DNA of 45,314 nucleotides from an uncultured Pelagibacteraceae bacterium (GTDB taxonomy: Bacteria > Pseudomonadota > Alphaproteobacteria > Pelagibacterales > Pelagibacteraceae). This document shows, piece after piece, positions 18,165 to 26,309 of the stretch (position 1 is its first letter; every line of letters begins with the position of its first letter). The notes under the pieces are model-generated. The model was not told where the DNA came from and did no database searches. It saw nothing but the letters and a program-made list of their open reading frames with translations. The DNA lies in assembly GCA_902610115.1 (NCBI GenBank), contig CACLUK010000007.1, positions 1 through 45,314 on the forward strand. The letters run 5' to 3'. The translations under genes and the position numbers were made by a program.

Positions 18165-19001
18165 TTAAATAGTTTTTGCAACTGAAGACCAAAATTTAGG
18201 GTATTTATTTCTAATTATTTTAAGTGCGACTTTTGTACTTTTTTTATTATTGAACAAACCATAACATGCTGATCCTGATCCAGTCATTCTAGAAAAATAA
18301 CATCCTTCAAGATGACTTATATTTGTCAATATATCCCTAATAATTGGGTATTTTTTTTCAACAATTGATTGTAAATCATTTTGTGAATTCTTAATTTCAT
18401 TTATAAATTTATTTTTTAACTTAAGATTATTTTGCACTAAAAATTTTTTTTTAGAGAATTTTTTTACTTTTGAAAAAACTTCTTTAGTAGAACATTTTAC
18501 TTTTGGGTATACCAGCAAAAAAAATAGTGTTTGTTTTTTTTTCAATTTCTCTACTTTATTGATACTTTTGAGAAATCCTTGATTGTAGACAAATAATCTA
18601 AGATCAGATCCTACGTAATTTATGATTTTATTAAGCAATTTTTCTTTAATTTTTTTTTTTATCAAATATTTCATAACAATACTTGCATTACTTGAACCTC
18701 CTCCAAATCCCGCAAAAACAGGAATTTTTTTATAAATTTTGACAGAGTAAAAATCATGAATAAGCTTATTATTTCTCATTGATTTTAAAACCTTCAATAC
18801 AGAATTATTTGATGAACTAACAAATTTTGAAAAGGGTCCGGTGAAAGATATTTCATCCTTTTTTTTATTAATTTTTTTTATGATAATTCGATCGTTTAAG
18901 TTGACTAAACAGTAAATGGACTGAAGATTGTGAAGACCTTTTTTAAACTTTTTATTTATACTTAAAGTCAAATTGATTTTTGCGTGAGAATTTAAAACCA
19001 T
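18165..19001 (-). CDS. ispE: 4-diphosphocytidyl-2-C-methyl-D-erythritol kinase
   Basis: IspE phosphorylates CDP-methylerythritol in the MEP isoprenoid pathway, which also contains ispH in this window. The 278-residue GHMP kinase shows SHAKINLTL at the start with the conserved K8, the glycine-rich ATP loop AGFGGGSSNASIVMKYL, the GSDLRLF segment containing the likely catalytic Asp, and MTGSGSACYGLF near the C-terminus. The usual SSDAA of the loop reads SSNAS here. It lies 4 bases downstream of the TPR gene, a common alphaproteobacterial pairing. Confidence 0.93.
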   Translation of the reverse strand: MVLNSHAKINLTLSINKKFKKGLHNLQSIYCLVNLNDRIIIKKINKKKDEISFTGPFSKFVSSSNNSVLKVLKSMRNNKLIHDFYSVKIYKKIPVFAGFGGGSSNASIVMKYLIKKKIKEKLLNKIINYVGSDLRLFVYNQGFLKSINKVEKLKKKQTLFFLLVYPKVKCSTKEVFSKVKKFSKKKFLVQNNLKLKNKFINEIKNSQNDLQSIVEKKYPIIRDILTNISHLEGCYFSRMTGSGSACYGLFNNKKSTKVALKIIRNKYPKFWSSVAKTI

Positions 19002-19005
19002 TTGA

Positions 19006-20706
19006 CTATAAGCCTTTTATTAGTTTTTTTTCAATTTTATCTTTCAGTTCTTTCTCAGTTTTGTCAAGGGTCAGAACATAATTCCAATAATATCTAGCTT
19101 GAATTTTGTTCCCTATGCTCCAAAGAACATCCCCAAAATGATCATTCACTATTGGATCAGCTGGCATTAATCTTACCGCAAGTTGTAGATAATTTTTTGA
19201 CTCTTCAAATCTTTTCAGCTTAAATAAAGCCCATCCAAGTGAATCTATAATATAAGGGTCGTTGGATTTTAATTTATTCGCCTTTTGTAGCATTTGCAAA
19301 GATTGCTCAATTTTCATACCTTTTTCAATCCATGAGTATGCTAAATAATTGATTACATAGGCTTGATCTGGTTTAACTTCTAAAGACATTATTAAATCTT
19401 TTTCTGCATTTTCCCAGTCACCAATCCTCTCGTAAGCTACACCCCTGCCATCAGTTACTTCTGAAAAAAGTGGGTGTTTTTTATCTATCTGTTTTAAAAT
19501 TTCTGAATAAAATTTAATTGACTCCCCAAATTTTTCATTATTTTTTAAAAATTCTGCGTAATCAAACGTTTCATAAATACTTAAATTTTGTAAATTATTA
19601 TAAGAATTAGTTAATAATTTTATCGATTCATCTCTTTTTTCTTCTTGAGTCAATATACGTGAAATTTGTTTATTTGAGTGCCACTTAAATGCGCTTCCAC
19701 GCTGTGATAAATTTTTATATATTTTTTTTGCTTTAATAAAATCCCCAATATTATAAAAATTTTCAGCTAGTAAAGTATCAAATGAATGAAATTCTTTGTT
19801 AAGATATTTGGATAAATTTAAATAAAAATTAGATGTTTGGTAAATAGATTGAGACGACAAAGCGTTAGCAGCTATATAAAGTAATTCTGCAATAACATCT
19901 TGTTTTTTTGTACAATCAAATTTAAAGTTATTTTTTTTGTCATCTAAATCAATTTTATATTGTTTGAGAAGAAGATTTCGAGGATATTTTTTAAGAGACT
20001 TTTCTAAAATTTTTTTTGCTTGACTTGGTTTCCCCGTGCTTTCCATATATTTTGCGTAAAAATAAAAGTACCTAGAAAAATCTGTTTTTTTGTCTGAAGT
20101 TAAATTTTCAAAAAACAAATTAGTATTTTCACTTCTATAGTAACAATTTAAGAAGGCGCTCTGAATTTTTTTCAAATTCTCAAACCTATTATCTAACTGA
20201 TTAAGATTAATTGTAGCTTCATCTATTTCAATTTTATTTAAATTTGACCAAAGATATAATGTGTTGGCAACGTAATTATCTAAAATTGAAGTCAAGTTCC
20301 TTTTTTTTGCTCTTAAAAAATATTTACTCGAAAGGTCATATTTAGAATTTTTAAGATGCTGTATTCCAATAATTATATCACTCTCAAAGCTATCTTTTTT
20401 ATCTTTTTCTAACTTTTTTGAAAAATTGAATGCTTGGTAGAAATTTCCTGAGTTTACTAATGAATAAATGTACTTTGAGGAAAAAATTAAATGACTTTCC
20501 TCCAAACCATCCAGTTTTTTAAAATATTGAGAGGATTTTTCATATTTGCTTTGATTTAAAAGTAAAATTCCTGAAAAGTAATCAGCAATTTTATCGGCTT
20601 TGTTAAATTTATCTATATTTTTTGCGTTTAGTGTGGAAAAAAAAATAAAAACAATGACAAAAAAGATGCTTCCTGTAGTGTTTATGAACAGTTTAAATTT
20701 TGACAT
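19006..20706 (-). CDS. Tetratricopeptide-repeat protein, exported
   Basis: This 566-residue protein has an N-terminal signal peptide or anchor (LFINTTGSIFFVIVFIFFST) and many helix-turn-helix TPR units. The best-formed repeats are in the C-terminal third: VAYERIGDWENAEKDLIMSL, YLAYSWIEKG, SLGWALFKLKRFEESKNYLQ and HFGDVLWSIGNKIQARYYW. TPR proteins of this layout next to ispE are common in alphaproteobacteria and are probably periplasmic scaffolds, but no function can be read. The start codon lies only 3 bases from that of the divergent uracil-DNA glycosylase gene, so its promoter must lie in the other gene's coding region. Confidence 0.82.
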   Translation of the reverse strand: MSKFKLFINTTGSIFFVIVFIFFSTLNAKNIDKFNKADKIADYFSGILLLNQSKYEKSSQYFKKLDGLEESHLIFSSKYIYSLVNSGNFYQAFNFSKKLEKDKKDSFESDIIIGIQHLKNSKYDLSSKYFLRAKKRNLTSILDNYVANTLYLWSNLNKIEIDEATINLNQLDNRFENLKKIQSAFLNCYYRSENTNLFFENLTSDKKTDFSRYFYFYAKYMESTGKPSQAKKILEKSLKKYPRNLLLKQYKIDLDDKKNNFKFDCTKKQDVIAELLYIAANALSSQSIYQTSNFYLNLSKYLNKEFHSFDTLLAENFYNIGDFIKAKKIYKNLSQRGSAFKWHSNKQISRILTQEEKRDESIKLLTNSYNNLQNLSIYETFDYAEFLKNNEKFGESIKFYSEILKQIDKKHPLFSEVTDGRGVAYERIGDWENAEKDLIMSLEVKPDQAYVINYLAYSWIEKGMKIEQSLQMLQKANKLKSNDPYIIDSLGWALFKLKRFEESKNYLQLAVRLMPADPIVNDHFGDVLWSIGNKIQARYYWNYVLTLDKTEKELKDKIEKKLIKGL

Positions 20707-20709
20707 AAA

Positions 20710-21405
20710 ATGTTTAAAAATAATAAATCAATAAAGTTAATTAATTATTATAAATTTATAAATTATAATTTAATTTACAATAATGCGGCAATCAATAGAT
20801 ATAAAGAGGACAATTTTGGTATATCAGAAGATAAGTTTAAAAATTTAGAGTTATTAAAAAAATCTATAATAAATCAAAAAAATTGTAATCTTCAAAAAAA
20901 AGCTAAAAATATTGTTTTTAGTGATGGTAACCCAAAATCAAAAATTATGCTAATTGGAGAGGCTCCGGGTGCTAATGAAGATCAAGAAGGATTACCGTTT
21001 GTTGGAAGAGCTGGAATCCTGCTTGATAAAATGCTAGCTGCAATAAATTTAGATAGAAAAAATGTTTATATATCTAATATTATTAATTATCGACCACCCG
21101 ATAACCGAAGACCAACAGAGGATGAAATAAAACAATATTTGCCGTTTATTTCCAAACATATTGAAATAATTAATCCAAAAATACTTGTGTTATTAGGAAG
21201 TACAGCAATGAACGCTATAGTTGGAAAAGATGTTGTTATTTCAAAAATGAGAGGTAAATGGTTAGAAAAAAAATTTGGGAATTGTAAAACATCAGTCATT
21301 ATTACTTTTCATCCTGCCTTTTTAATGAGACAGCCAGCTCAAAAAAAAATGGCATGGATTGATTTAAAAATGATCAGAGACAAAAAAACTAACCTCAAAA
21401 TTTAG
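20710..21405 (+). CDS. Family-4-type uracil-DNA glycosylase
   Basis: This enzyme removes uracil from DNA at the start of base excision repair. The 231-residue protein has the family-4 core: LIGEAPGANEDQEGLPFVGR (81-100), then AGILLDKMLAAI, RPPDNRRPT, and the catalytic-loop segment TFHPAFLMRQP near 199-209. An N-terminal extension of about 50 residues precedes the core. Family-4 enzymes normally bind a 4Fe-4S cluster through four cysteines. Here one cysteine of the first pair is present (C59), while the two later positions are tyrosine (Y127 in INYRPP and Y143 in KQYLPF), so a cluster looks unlikely. The gene is followed directly by rnhB. Confidence 0.9.
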   Translation: MFKNNKSIKLINYYKFINYNLIYNNAAINRYKEDNFGISEDKFKNLELLKKSIINQKNCNLQKKAKNIVFSDGNPKSKIMLIGEAPGANEDQEGLPFVGRAGILLDKMLAAINLDRKNVYISNIINYRPPDNRRPTEDEIKQYLPFISKHIEIINPKILVLLGSTAMNAIVGKDVVISKMRGKWLEKKFGNCKTSVIITFHPAFLMRQPAQKKMAWIDLKMIRDKKTNLKI

Positions 21406-21414
21406 TTGAAAGAT

Positions 21415-21975
21415 ATGATTATTGCAGGTGTTGATGAAGTTGGCAGAGGTTGCCTAGCGGGTCCTGTTGTTTCGGCTGCTGTTATCTTAAAAAAAGGAAT
21501 AGACTTAAATCTTTTAAAAGACTCAAAGAAAATTTCATTTAAAAAAAGAGAAGAAATTTCAGATCACATTAAAAAAAATTCTTATTATGCAATAGGTATT
21601 GCGTCTGTAGAGGAAATCTTAAATAAAAATATTTTACAAGCTTCGTTACTTTCTATGAGGAGGGCTTTAGAAAAGCTTAAAATAAAACCAGGTTTAACTT
21701 TAATAGACGGAAACTTTGCGCCTGCAGGCTTAAAAAATTGTAAAACAATCATAAATGGAGATGAAAAAATTAAAGTTATAAGTGCAGCTTCAATTATTGC
21801 AAAAGTTTATCGAGATAGATTTATGATAAAACTATCTGAGGAATATTCAAATTATGCATGGGAGAGAAATTTTGGATATGGAACTAAAGCTCATCTTGAG
21901 GGTTTAAAAAAATTTGGTGTAACCTCACACCATAGAAAAGGTTTTAAACCGATACACAAGATATTGTCGAGTTAA
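21415..21975 (+). CDS. rnhB: Ribonuclease HII
   Basis: RNase HII removes ribonucleotides from DNA and RNA primers. The protein of about 186 residues begins with the diagnostic IIAGVDEVGRGCLAGPVV containing the catalytic Asp-Glu pair, followed by LKDSKKISFKKRE, LIDGNFAP, ISAASIIAKVYRD and a C-terminal YGTKAHLEGLKKFGVTSHHR. I choose the ATG at 21415; a TTG at 21406, directly after the upstream stop, would add three residues. rnhB upstream of ccrM is a conserved alphaproteobacterial order. Confidence 0.96.
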   Translation: MIIAGVDEVGRGCLAGPVVSAAVILKKGIDLNLLKDSKKISFKKREEISDHIKKNSYYAIGIASVEEILNKNILQASLLSMRRALEKLKIKPGLTLIDGNFAPAGLKNCKTIINGDEKIKVISAASIIAKVYRDRFMIKLSEEYSNYAWERNFGYGTKAHLEGLKKFGVTSHHRKGFKPIHKILSS

Positions 21976-22047
21976 GAATCTCAAACACAAAAATACTCAT
22001 TTTTTTTCTTAAATCGTTTGACCATTGATTCAATTTAAAGTTGAATC
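21976..22047 (+). promoter_or_regulatory. GANTC-rich leader of ccrM with perfect inverted repeat
   Basis: The 78-base gap before ccrM contains three GANTC sites, the sequence CcrM methylates: GAATC at 21976-21980, GATTC at 22027-22031 and GAATC at 22043-22047. The last two form the arms of a perfect inverted repeat, GATTCAA-TTTAAAG-TTGAATC, ending 6 bases before the ATG. In Caulobacter the ccrM promoter is sensitive to its own methylation state, so autoregulation is a reasonable inference here. Confidence 0.55.
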
Positions 22048-22053
22048 TAAAAA

Positions 22054-23127
22054 ATGTTCAAATTTTCTAACAAAATAATTAATGGTGATTGTTTAAAGGA
22101 ATTAAAAAAAATTCCAGACAAAACTTTTGATTTAGTTTTTGCTGATCCACCTTACAATATGCAGATTGGTGAAAAATTAACACGTCCAAACTCAAGTGAA
22201 GTAAATGGTGTTAATGATAAATGGGATAAATTTAATAGTTTCAAACATTACGATGAATTTTGTAAGTCTTGGTTAGCAGAATGCAAAAGAATTTTAAAAG
22301 ATAATGGATCTATTTGGGTAATAGGCTCTTATCATAATATTTTTCGGTTAGGATATCATTTACAAAATTTGGATTATTGGTTGCTTAACGATGTAATTTG
22401 GAGAAAAAATAATCCAATGCCAAATTTCAGAGGAACAAGGTTTACCAATGCACATGAGACTTTGATATGGGCATCTAAAAATAAAAGATCAAAATATACT
22501 TTTAACTATCAGTCTCTTAAATGTTTAAATGATGATTTGCAGATGAGATCAGACTGGATATTACCAATTTGTAATGGAAAAGAGAGATTAAAGAAAAATG
22601 GAAAAAAAGTACATTCTACTCAAAAGCCAGAAGCTCTTCTTCATAGAATTATATTAGCAACCACTAATAAAGGTGATACAATTTTTGATCCTTTTTTAGG
22701 TACTGGGACTACAGCAGTTGTTTCAAAAAAATTAGGTAGAAATTATTATGGAATTGAAAAAGATAAAAAATATTTTGATGCAGCTAAATATAGAATTAAC
22801 AAGACCAAAACGATAGCTGATGACTACCTAGATACTATTCAAAATAACAAATCAAAACCTAGAATACCTTTCGGTTCACTGGTGGAATTAGGAATAATTA
22901 AACCTGGAAAATCTTTATTTGATCCAAAGAAAAAGATTAATGCTAAAATTATGGCTGATGGGAGTATAAAGTATAAAGATATAGAGGGTTCAATACATAA
23001 AATTGCAGCAAAAATAATGGGAGCAGAAAGTTATAACGGTTGGACTTATTGGCATTACAATTTAAATGGATCAACTGTACTGATTGATAATTTAAGGCAA
23101 AAATTTATAGCTGAGAAGCAAATTTAA
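22054..23127 (+). CDS. ccrM: Cell-cycle-regulated adenine methyltransferase (GANTC)
   Basis: CcrM methylates adenine in GANTC and links gene expression to replication in alphaproteobacteria. The 357-residue protein matches the known length. It carries the catalytic DPPY at 31-34, WVIGSYHNIFRLGYHLQ, a target-recognition part with NDVIWRKNNPMPNFRGTRFT, and the SAM-binding FLGTGTT, the beta-class order. The C-terminal domain (about 270-357, with LFDPKKKINAKIMADGSIKY and GAESYNGWTYWHY) is the extra region typical of CcrM. Its leader is rich in GANTC sites. The stop overlaps that of the convergent FAD monooxygenase in TTAA. Confidence 0.96.
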   Translation: MFKFSNKIINGDCLKELKKIPDKTFDLVFADPPYNMQIGEKLTRPNSSEVNGVNDKWDKFNSFKHYDEFCKSWLAECKRILKDNGSIWVIGSYHNIFRLGYHLQNLDYWLLNDVIWRKNNPMPNFRGTRFTNAHETLIWASKNKRSKYTFNYQSLKCLNDDLQMRSDWILPICNGKERLKKNGKKVHSTQKPEALLHRIILATTNKGDTIFDPFLGTGTTAVVSKKLGRNYYGIEKDKKYFDAAKYRINKTKTIADDYLDTIQNNKSKPRIPFGSLVELGIIKPGKSLFDPKKKINAKIMADGSIKYKDIEGSIHKIAAKIMGAESYNGWTYWHYNLNGSTVLIDNLRQKFIAEKQI

Positions 23128-24254
23128 TTTTTATAAACTTTGCCTAAATAAGAACTGACAAAACTCTTTTTTTTAACCAAAATTTTCATAAAAAAGTTTC
23201 TTACTATTTGCATAATTGAACTAGAAAAATGGAAAGCAAAAAAATTAATATTTGATCTTCTCTTTACTATCCTTGCTCTTCTTGATCTCTCTTTAAAGTA
23301 AGCGTTTTGAATTTCTTCTTTATCATTTTTGATTAAATTAAATAACTCGTAGGCACTCTCTATCGATTGTCCTGCGCCTTGAGCTAAAGTAGGTAAAAAT
23401 CCGTTAAAGGCATCTCCAATATAAAAAACTTTACTGTTTGTGGATTGAAGTATTTGGGGAGTGAAATATAAAGGCCAAGATTTCAAATCTCCTTCAAAAA
23501 CTTTTTCTAAATTAGGATTTTGAGTGACAACTTTAGCAACCAATGATTTAATATTATCAGGGTCATATTTTTTATCTCTTATAATACAAACAAGATTAAG
23601 TTCTCTATTTTGATTTACCGGGTAAATCACAATATGACAATTTTTTCCCATCATGAGACTTATTTTTTCCTCATCAATATTTAAATCAGATTTTGTTTTA
23701 AGTATTATTCGTAAAGCTATAGCTTTTTTAAATTTAGGCTCGTTTTTTTTCTTTTCAAAAAAAGATCTTGTGTTTGAAAAAATACCATCAGCTCCTACAA
23801 CTATGTCAATAAGATCATTTGTATTATCTTCAAATTTAATTAGTACTTTACCTTTAAGTTCAGAAACCTCTTTTATTTTTTTTCCAAATCTAAGGTGTTG
23901 AGTATAAACATCATCTTTCAAAAACTCTATTAAAGTTGATCTTTGTAATGTCGTATATTTGTTCTGGTCGGTATTAAATTGTGTCAAATCTAAATCACAA
24001 ATTTTTTTATTTTGAATATTGTAAAAGTCGACCCCTTTTGGGTGAAATATTTTCTTATCGTCTATTTTACTAAATCCGATTTTATTTAGAATATTTATAC
24101 TATTTGTTGAAAGTTGAATTCCATAACCATCGTCAAGGGATAAACTTTCCTGTTTTTCATACAACATAAATTCATGATCTGACTCTTTCTTTATTAAATT
24201 AGCAAGAGTTAAACCTGCTATACCCGAGCCAATGATTGCTATTTTTTTTTTCAT
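23124..24254 (-). CDS. FAD-dependent monooxygenase (UbiH/PHBH-like fold), substrate unknown
   Basis: This 376-residue flavoprotein monooxygenase starts with the Rossmann FAD motif IIGSGIAGLTLANLI. It carries GADGIFSNTR in the middle and the second FAD motif IGDAFNGFLPTLAQGAGQSI near 270. These are marks of the aromatic/ubiquinone hydroxylase class. The C-terminus is basic with a hydrophobic stretch (INFFAFHFSSSIMQIVRNFF) that could touch the membrane. It abuts mutY, but I see no functional link. A ubiquinone-ring hydroxylase is possible; the substrate cannot be told from sequence. Confidence 0.78.
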   Translation of the reverse strand: MKKKIAIIGSGIAGLTLANLIKKESDHEFMLYEKQESLSLDDGYGIQLSTNSINILNKIGFSKIDDKKIFHPKGVDFYNIQNKKICDLDLTQFNTDQNKYTTLQRSTLIEFLKDDVYTQHLRFGKKIKEVSELKGKVLIKFEDNTNDLIDIVVGADGIFSNTRSFFEKKKNEPKFKKAIALRIILKTKSDLNIDEEKISLMMGKNCHIVIYPVNQNRELNLVCIIRDKKYDPDNIKSLVAKVVTQNPNLEKVFEGDLKSWPLYFTPQILQSTNSKVFYIGDAFNGFLPTLAQGAGQSIESAYELFNLIKNDKEEIQNAYFKERSRRARIVKRRSNINFFAFHFSSSIMQIVRNFFMKILVKKKSFVSSYLGKVYKN

Positions 24255-25255
24255 TAAAATAAAGTTGATACTTGCTTAAATATTCTTTTTGTAAAACTTG
24301 GAATAAATTCTTTGTTTTCTTTTAAAGAAAACCAATTAAACTTCCGCGGAATTTTTTTTGAAAATTTATAATATAAATTTATATTTAGTTTAAGGTTCGA
24401 AATCGAATTCTTGTAATTTTTAAGAAATATCCAATTTTGATTATTTGAAATATTATTAGTCTCCTTTATTTCTGGTATATTGAAGTCTTTCAAAAAGCTA
24501 ATTTGATTATTTTTAGTTAATGCAATTTGTTTTTTCTTATTGATATAACAAAAAATATCGTAGTTTTTATTTTTAGTCATTTTGTTTTTTATATTCTTAA
24601 TTTTCTTACTAGATTTAAAATACTTACATGTTTTATTCAAACAACACGTAATACAATTTGGGTTTTTTGGTTTACATATTATTGCTCCAAATTCCATCAA
24701 AGCTTCCACAAAGTCATCATTTCTTTTTGTGATAAAAAGTTGTTTTTTATTTTTTTCGATAAATTCATCATAATTTATTTTTTTTTCTTTAATATTTAAA
24801 ATTCTTGAAAATACTCTTTTTACGTTCCCATCGAGAGCAATTCTTGGTTCGTTATAGACTAAACCTAACAAAGCATTTGCAGTATAATCTCCGACTCCTG
24901 GTAGCTTTTTAATTTCCTTTATAGATTTAGGTAGTCTTGATTTGTGGTTTTTAACTAAAATTTTAGAGCAATCTAAAAGATTTCTAGCTCTTCTGTAATA
25001 ACCCAGCCCTTCCCACATTTTTAAAATCTCTTTTTCATTACTTTTTGACAAAGCGTTTAAAGTTTTAAACTTTCTCGTAAAATTATTGAAATAAGGAATG
25101 ACTGTTTTTACTTGAGTTTGCTGCAACATAAATTCACTTAAAAGTCTATAATACAGCTTTTTTGGTGACTTTTTGCCAACACGCCAAGGCAATTTTCTTT
25201 TGCTATTATCATACCAAGCTAAAATTTTTTTTGGTAAAGTTTGATTTATATGCAT
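24254..25255 (-). CDS. mutY: A/G-specific adenine glycosylase
   Basis: MutY removes adenine mispaired with 8-oxoguanine. I start it at the ATG at 25255 (MHINQTLPKKILAWYD), giving 333 residues; a longer frame to 25291 adds a hydrophobic stretch absent from the family. Visible are LPWRVGKKSPKKLYY, EFMLQQTQVKTVIPYF with the catalytic Glu, the helix-hairpin-helix LPGVGDYTANALLGLVYNEP, and ALDGNVKRV with the catalytic Asp. The 4Fe-4S ligands follow C-x6-C-x2-C-x5-C (CKPKNPNCITCCLNKTC). The C-terminal 8-oxoG-reading domain is short and divergent. The start codon overlaps that of dciA on the other strand. Confidence 0.94.
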   Translation of the reverse strand: MHINQTLPKKILAWYDNSKRKLPWRVGKKSPKKLYYRLLSEFMLQQTQVKTVIPYFNNFTRKFKTLNALSKSNEKEILKMWEGLGYYRRARNLLDCSKILVKNHKSRLPKSIKEIKKLPGVGDYTANALLGLVYNEPRIALDGNVKRVFSRILNIKEKKINYDEFIEKNKKQLFITKRNDDFVEALMEFGAIICKPKNPNCITCCLNKTCKYFKSSKKIKNIKNKMTKNKNYDIFCYINKKKQIALTKNNQISFLKDFNIPEIKETNNISNNQNWIFLKNYKNSISNLKLNINLYYKFSKKIPRKFNWFSLKENKEFIPSFTKRIFKQVSTLF

Positions 25256-25735
25256 AATAAAAATAATAATAAAACACAAACTTACATACAAGGTCTTCGA
25301 CCATTTTCAACATCTATTCCGAAAGCTTTAAGAAAACATTTAAGAAAAGGTGGTTATAACTACTCAAGCATAGTTGATAACTGGACAAAAATAGTAAACA
25401 AGAAAATTTCAGATGTTAGTTACCCAATAACTGTAAAAATGGGCAAAGAGATGAGAGATGGCACTTTAGTATTAAATGTAGTTCATGGAAATGAAATGAA
25501 AATAGAATATGAAAAAAGTAGTATCAAAGACAAAATTAATAGTTTTTTCGGATACAACTGTATAAACAAAGTGACACTTAAAATTGTTCAAAACAAAATA
25601 GAAAAATTGAACAATACCTTACCTAAAATTAAAGATTTAAGAAAAATAGAAAATAAGATGAAAAAGATACATAATAATAATCTAAGAAACTCTCTTAATA
25701 ATTTTTTGAAAGCTTATAATGAAAAAAGTAAATAG
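25250..25735 (+). CDS. dciA: DUF721/DciA-family protein
   Basis: This small basic protein of about 161 residues belongs to DUF721. DciA members load the replicative helicase in bacteria that lack DnaC/DnaI. The conserved fold is visible as RPFSTSIPKALRKHLRKGG, then a tryptophan-bearing helix (YSSIVDNWTKIVNKKISD) and a TLVLNVVHGNEMKIEYEKSS strand pair. The C-terminal part is Lys/Asn-rich. I use the ATG at 25250; a TTG at 25241 would add three residues. The order mutY-DUF721-DsbA-smc is conserved in alphaproteobacteria. Helicase loading here is inferred from the family. Confidence 0.78.
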   Translation: MHNKNNNKTQTYIQGLRPFSTSIPKALRKHLRKGGYNYSSIVDNWTKIVNKKISDVSYPITVKMGKEMRDGTLVLNVVHGNEMKIEYEKSSIKDKINSFFGYNCINKVTLKIVQNKIEKLNNTLPKIKDLRKIENKMKKIHNNNLRNSLNNFLKAYNEKSK

Positions 25736-26309
25736 AATTTTAATTAAATCACTATTTTGTTGGTTAATATTTTTTGTACAAGTCGAAAGTAAAATAATTA
25801 GTATTGGAAATACTGAGGCAAAAGTAAAGATTAAAGTTTTTTCTTCATTAACTTGTCCAGCATGTGCTAACTTTCATTCAAAAATTTTTAAACAATTAAA
25901 GTTAGATTTTATAGATAAGAATTTGGTGAAATTTGAACATCACCCTTTTCCGCTGGATTTAGCAGCGCTTAATGCCGAGATAATTTTAAGATGTCATGTT
26001 GATAGAACTAAGAGAGTCGAGCTTCTTGATAAAATGTACCAAAAACAGAGAGTGTGGGCTGTTGGCTCTGATATAAATAAGATTAATAATGAAATTAAAA
26101 AGATAGGTTTAGAAATTAATTTAAATAATGAAAAAATGAACAATTGTTTAGAAAATGATAAATTCCAAGATGAGATATTAAACCAAAGGATTGAGGCTCA
26201 AAAAAAATATAAAATTGAGTCTACTCCAACAATTTTTATCAATGAAAAAAAATACAATGGCAAAATAGATTATAAAGCATTCAAGAAAACTTTAGAGAGG
26301 TATCTTTAG
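25719..26309 (+). CDS. DsbA-like exported thioredoxin-fold oxidoreductase
   Basis: This 196-residue protein has a signal peptide (about 1-24, ILIKSLFCWLIFFVQVES). Its thioredoxin fold has the CxxC active site in SSLTCPACANFH and a cis-proline loop in ESTPTIFIN, marking a periplasmic DsbA/DsbG-type protein. Its substrates are unknown; cytochrome c maturation or general disulfide formation are both possible. It overlaps dciA by 17 bases and abuts smc with no gap. The 'thioredoxin before smc' position is conserved in alphaproteobacteria. Confidence 0.85.
   Translation: MKKVNRILIKSLFCWLIFFVQVESKIISIGNTEAKVKIKVFSSLTCPACANFHSKIFKQLKLDFIDKNLVKFEHHPFPLDLAALNAEIILRCHVDRTKRVELLDKMYQKQRVWAVGSDINKINNEIKKIGLEINLNNEKMNNCLENDKFQDEILNQRIEAQKKYKIESTPTIFINEKKYNGKIDYKAFKKTLERYL

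Noticed and set aside
25256-25291. Longer mutY N-terminus with a hydrophobic stretch (signal-like)
   Set aside because: A DNA glycosylase should not be exported; the extension is antisense to dciA and the ATG at 25255 fits the family start.
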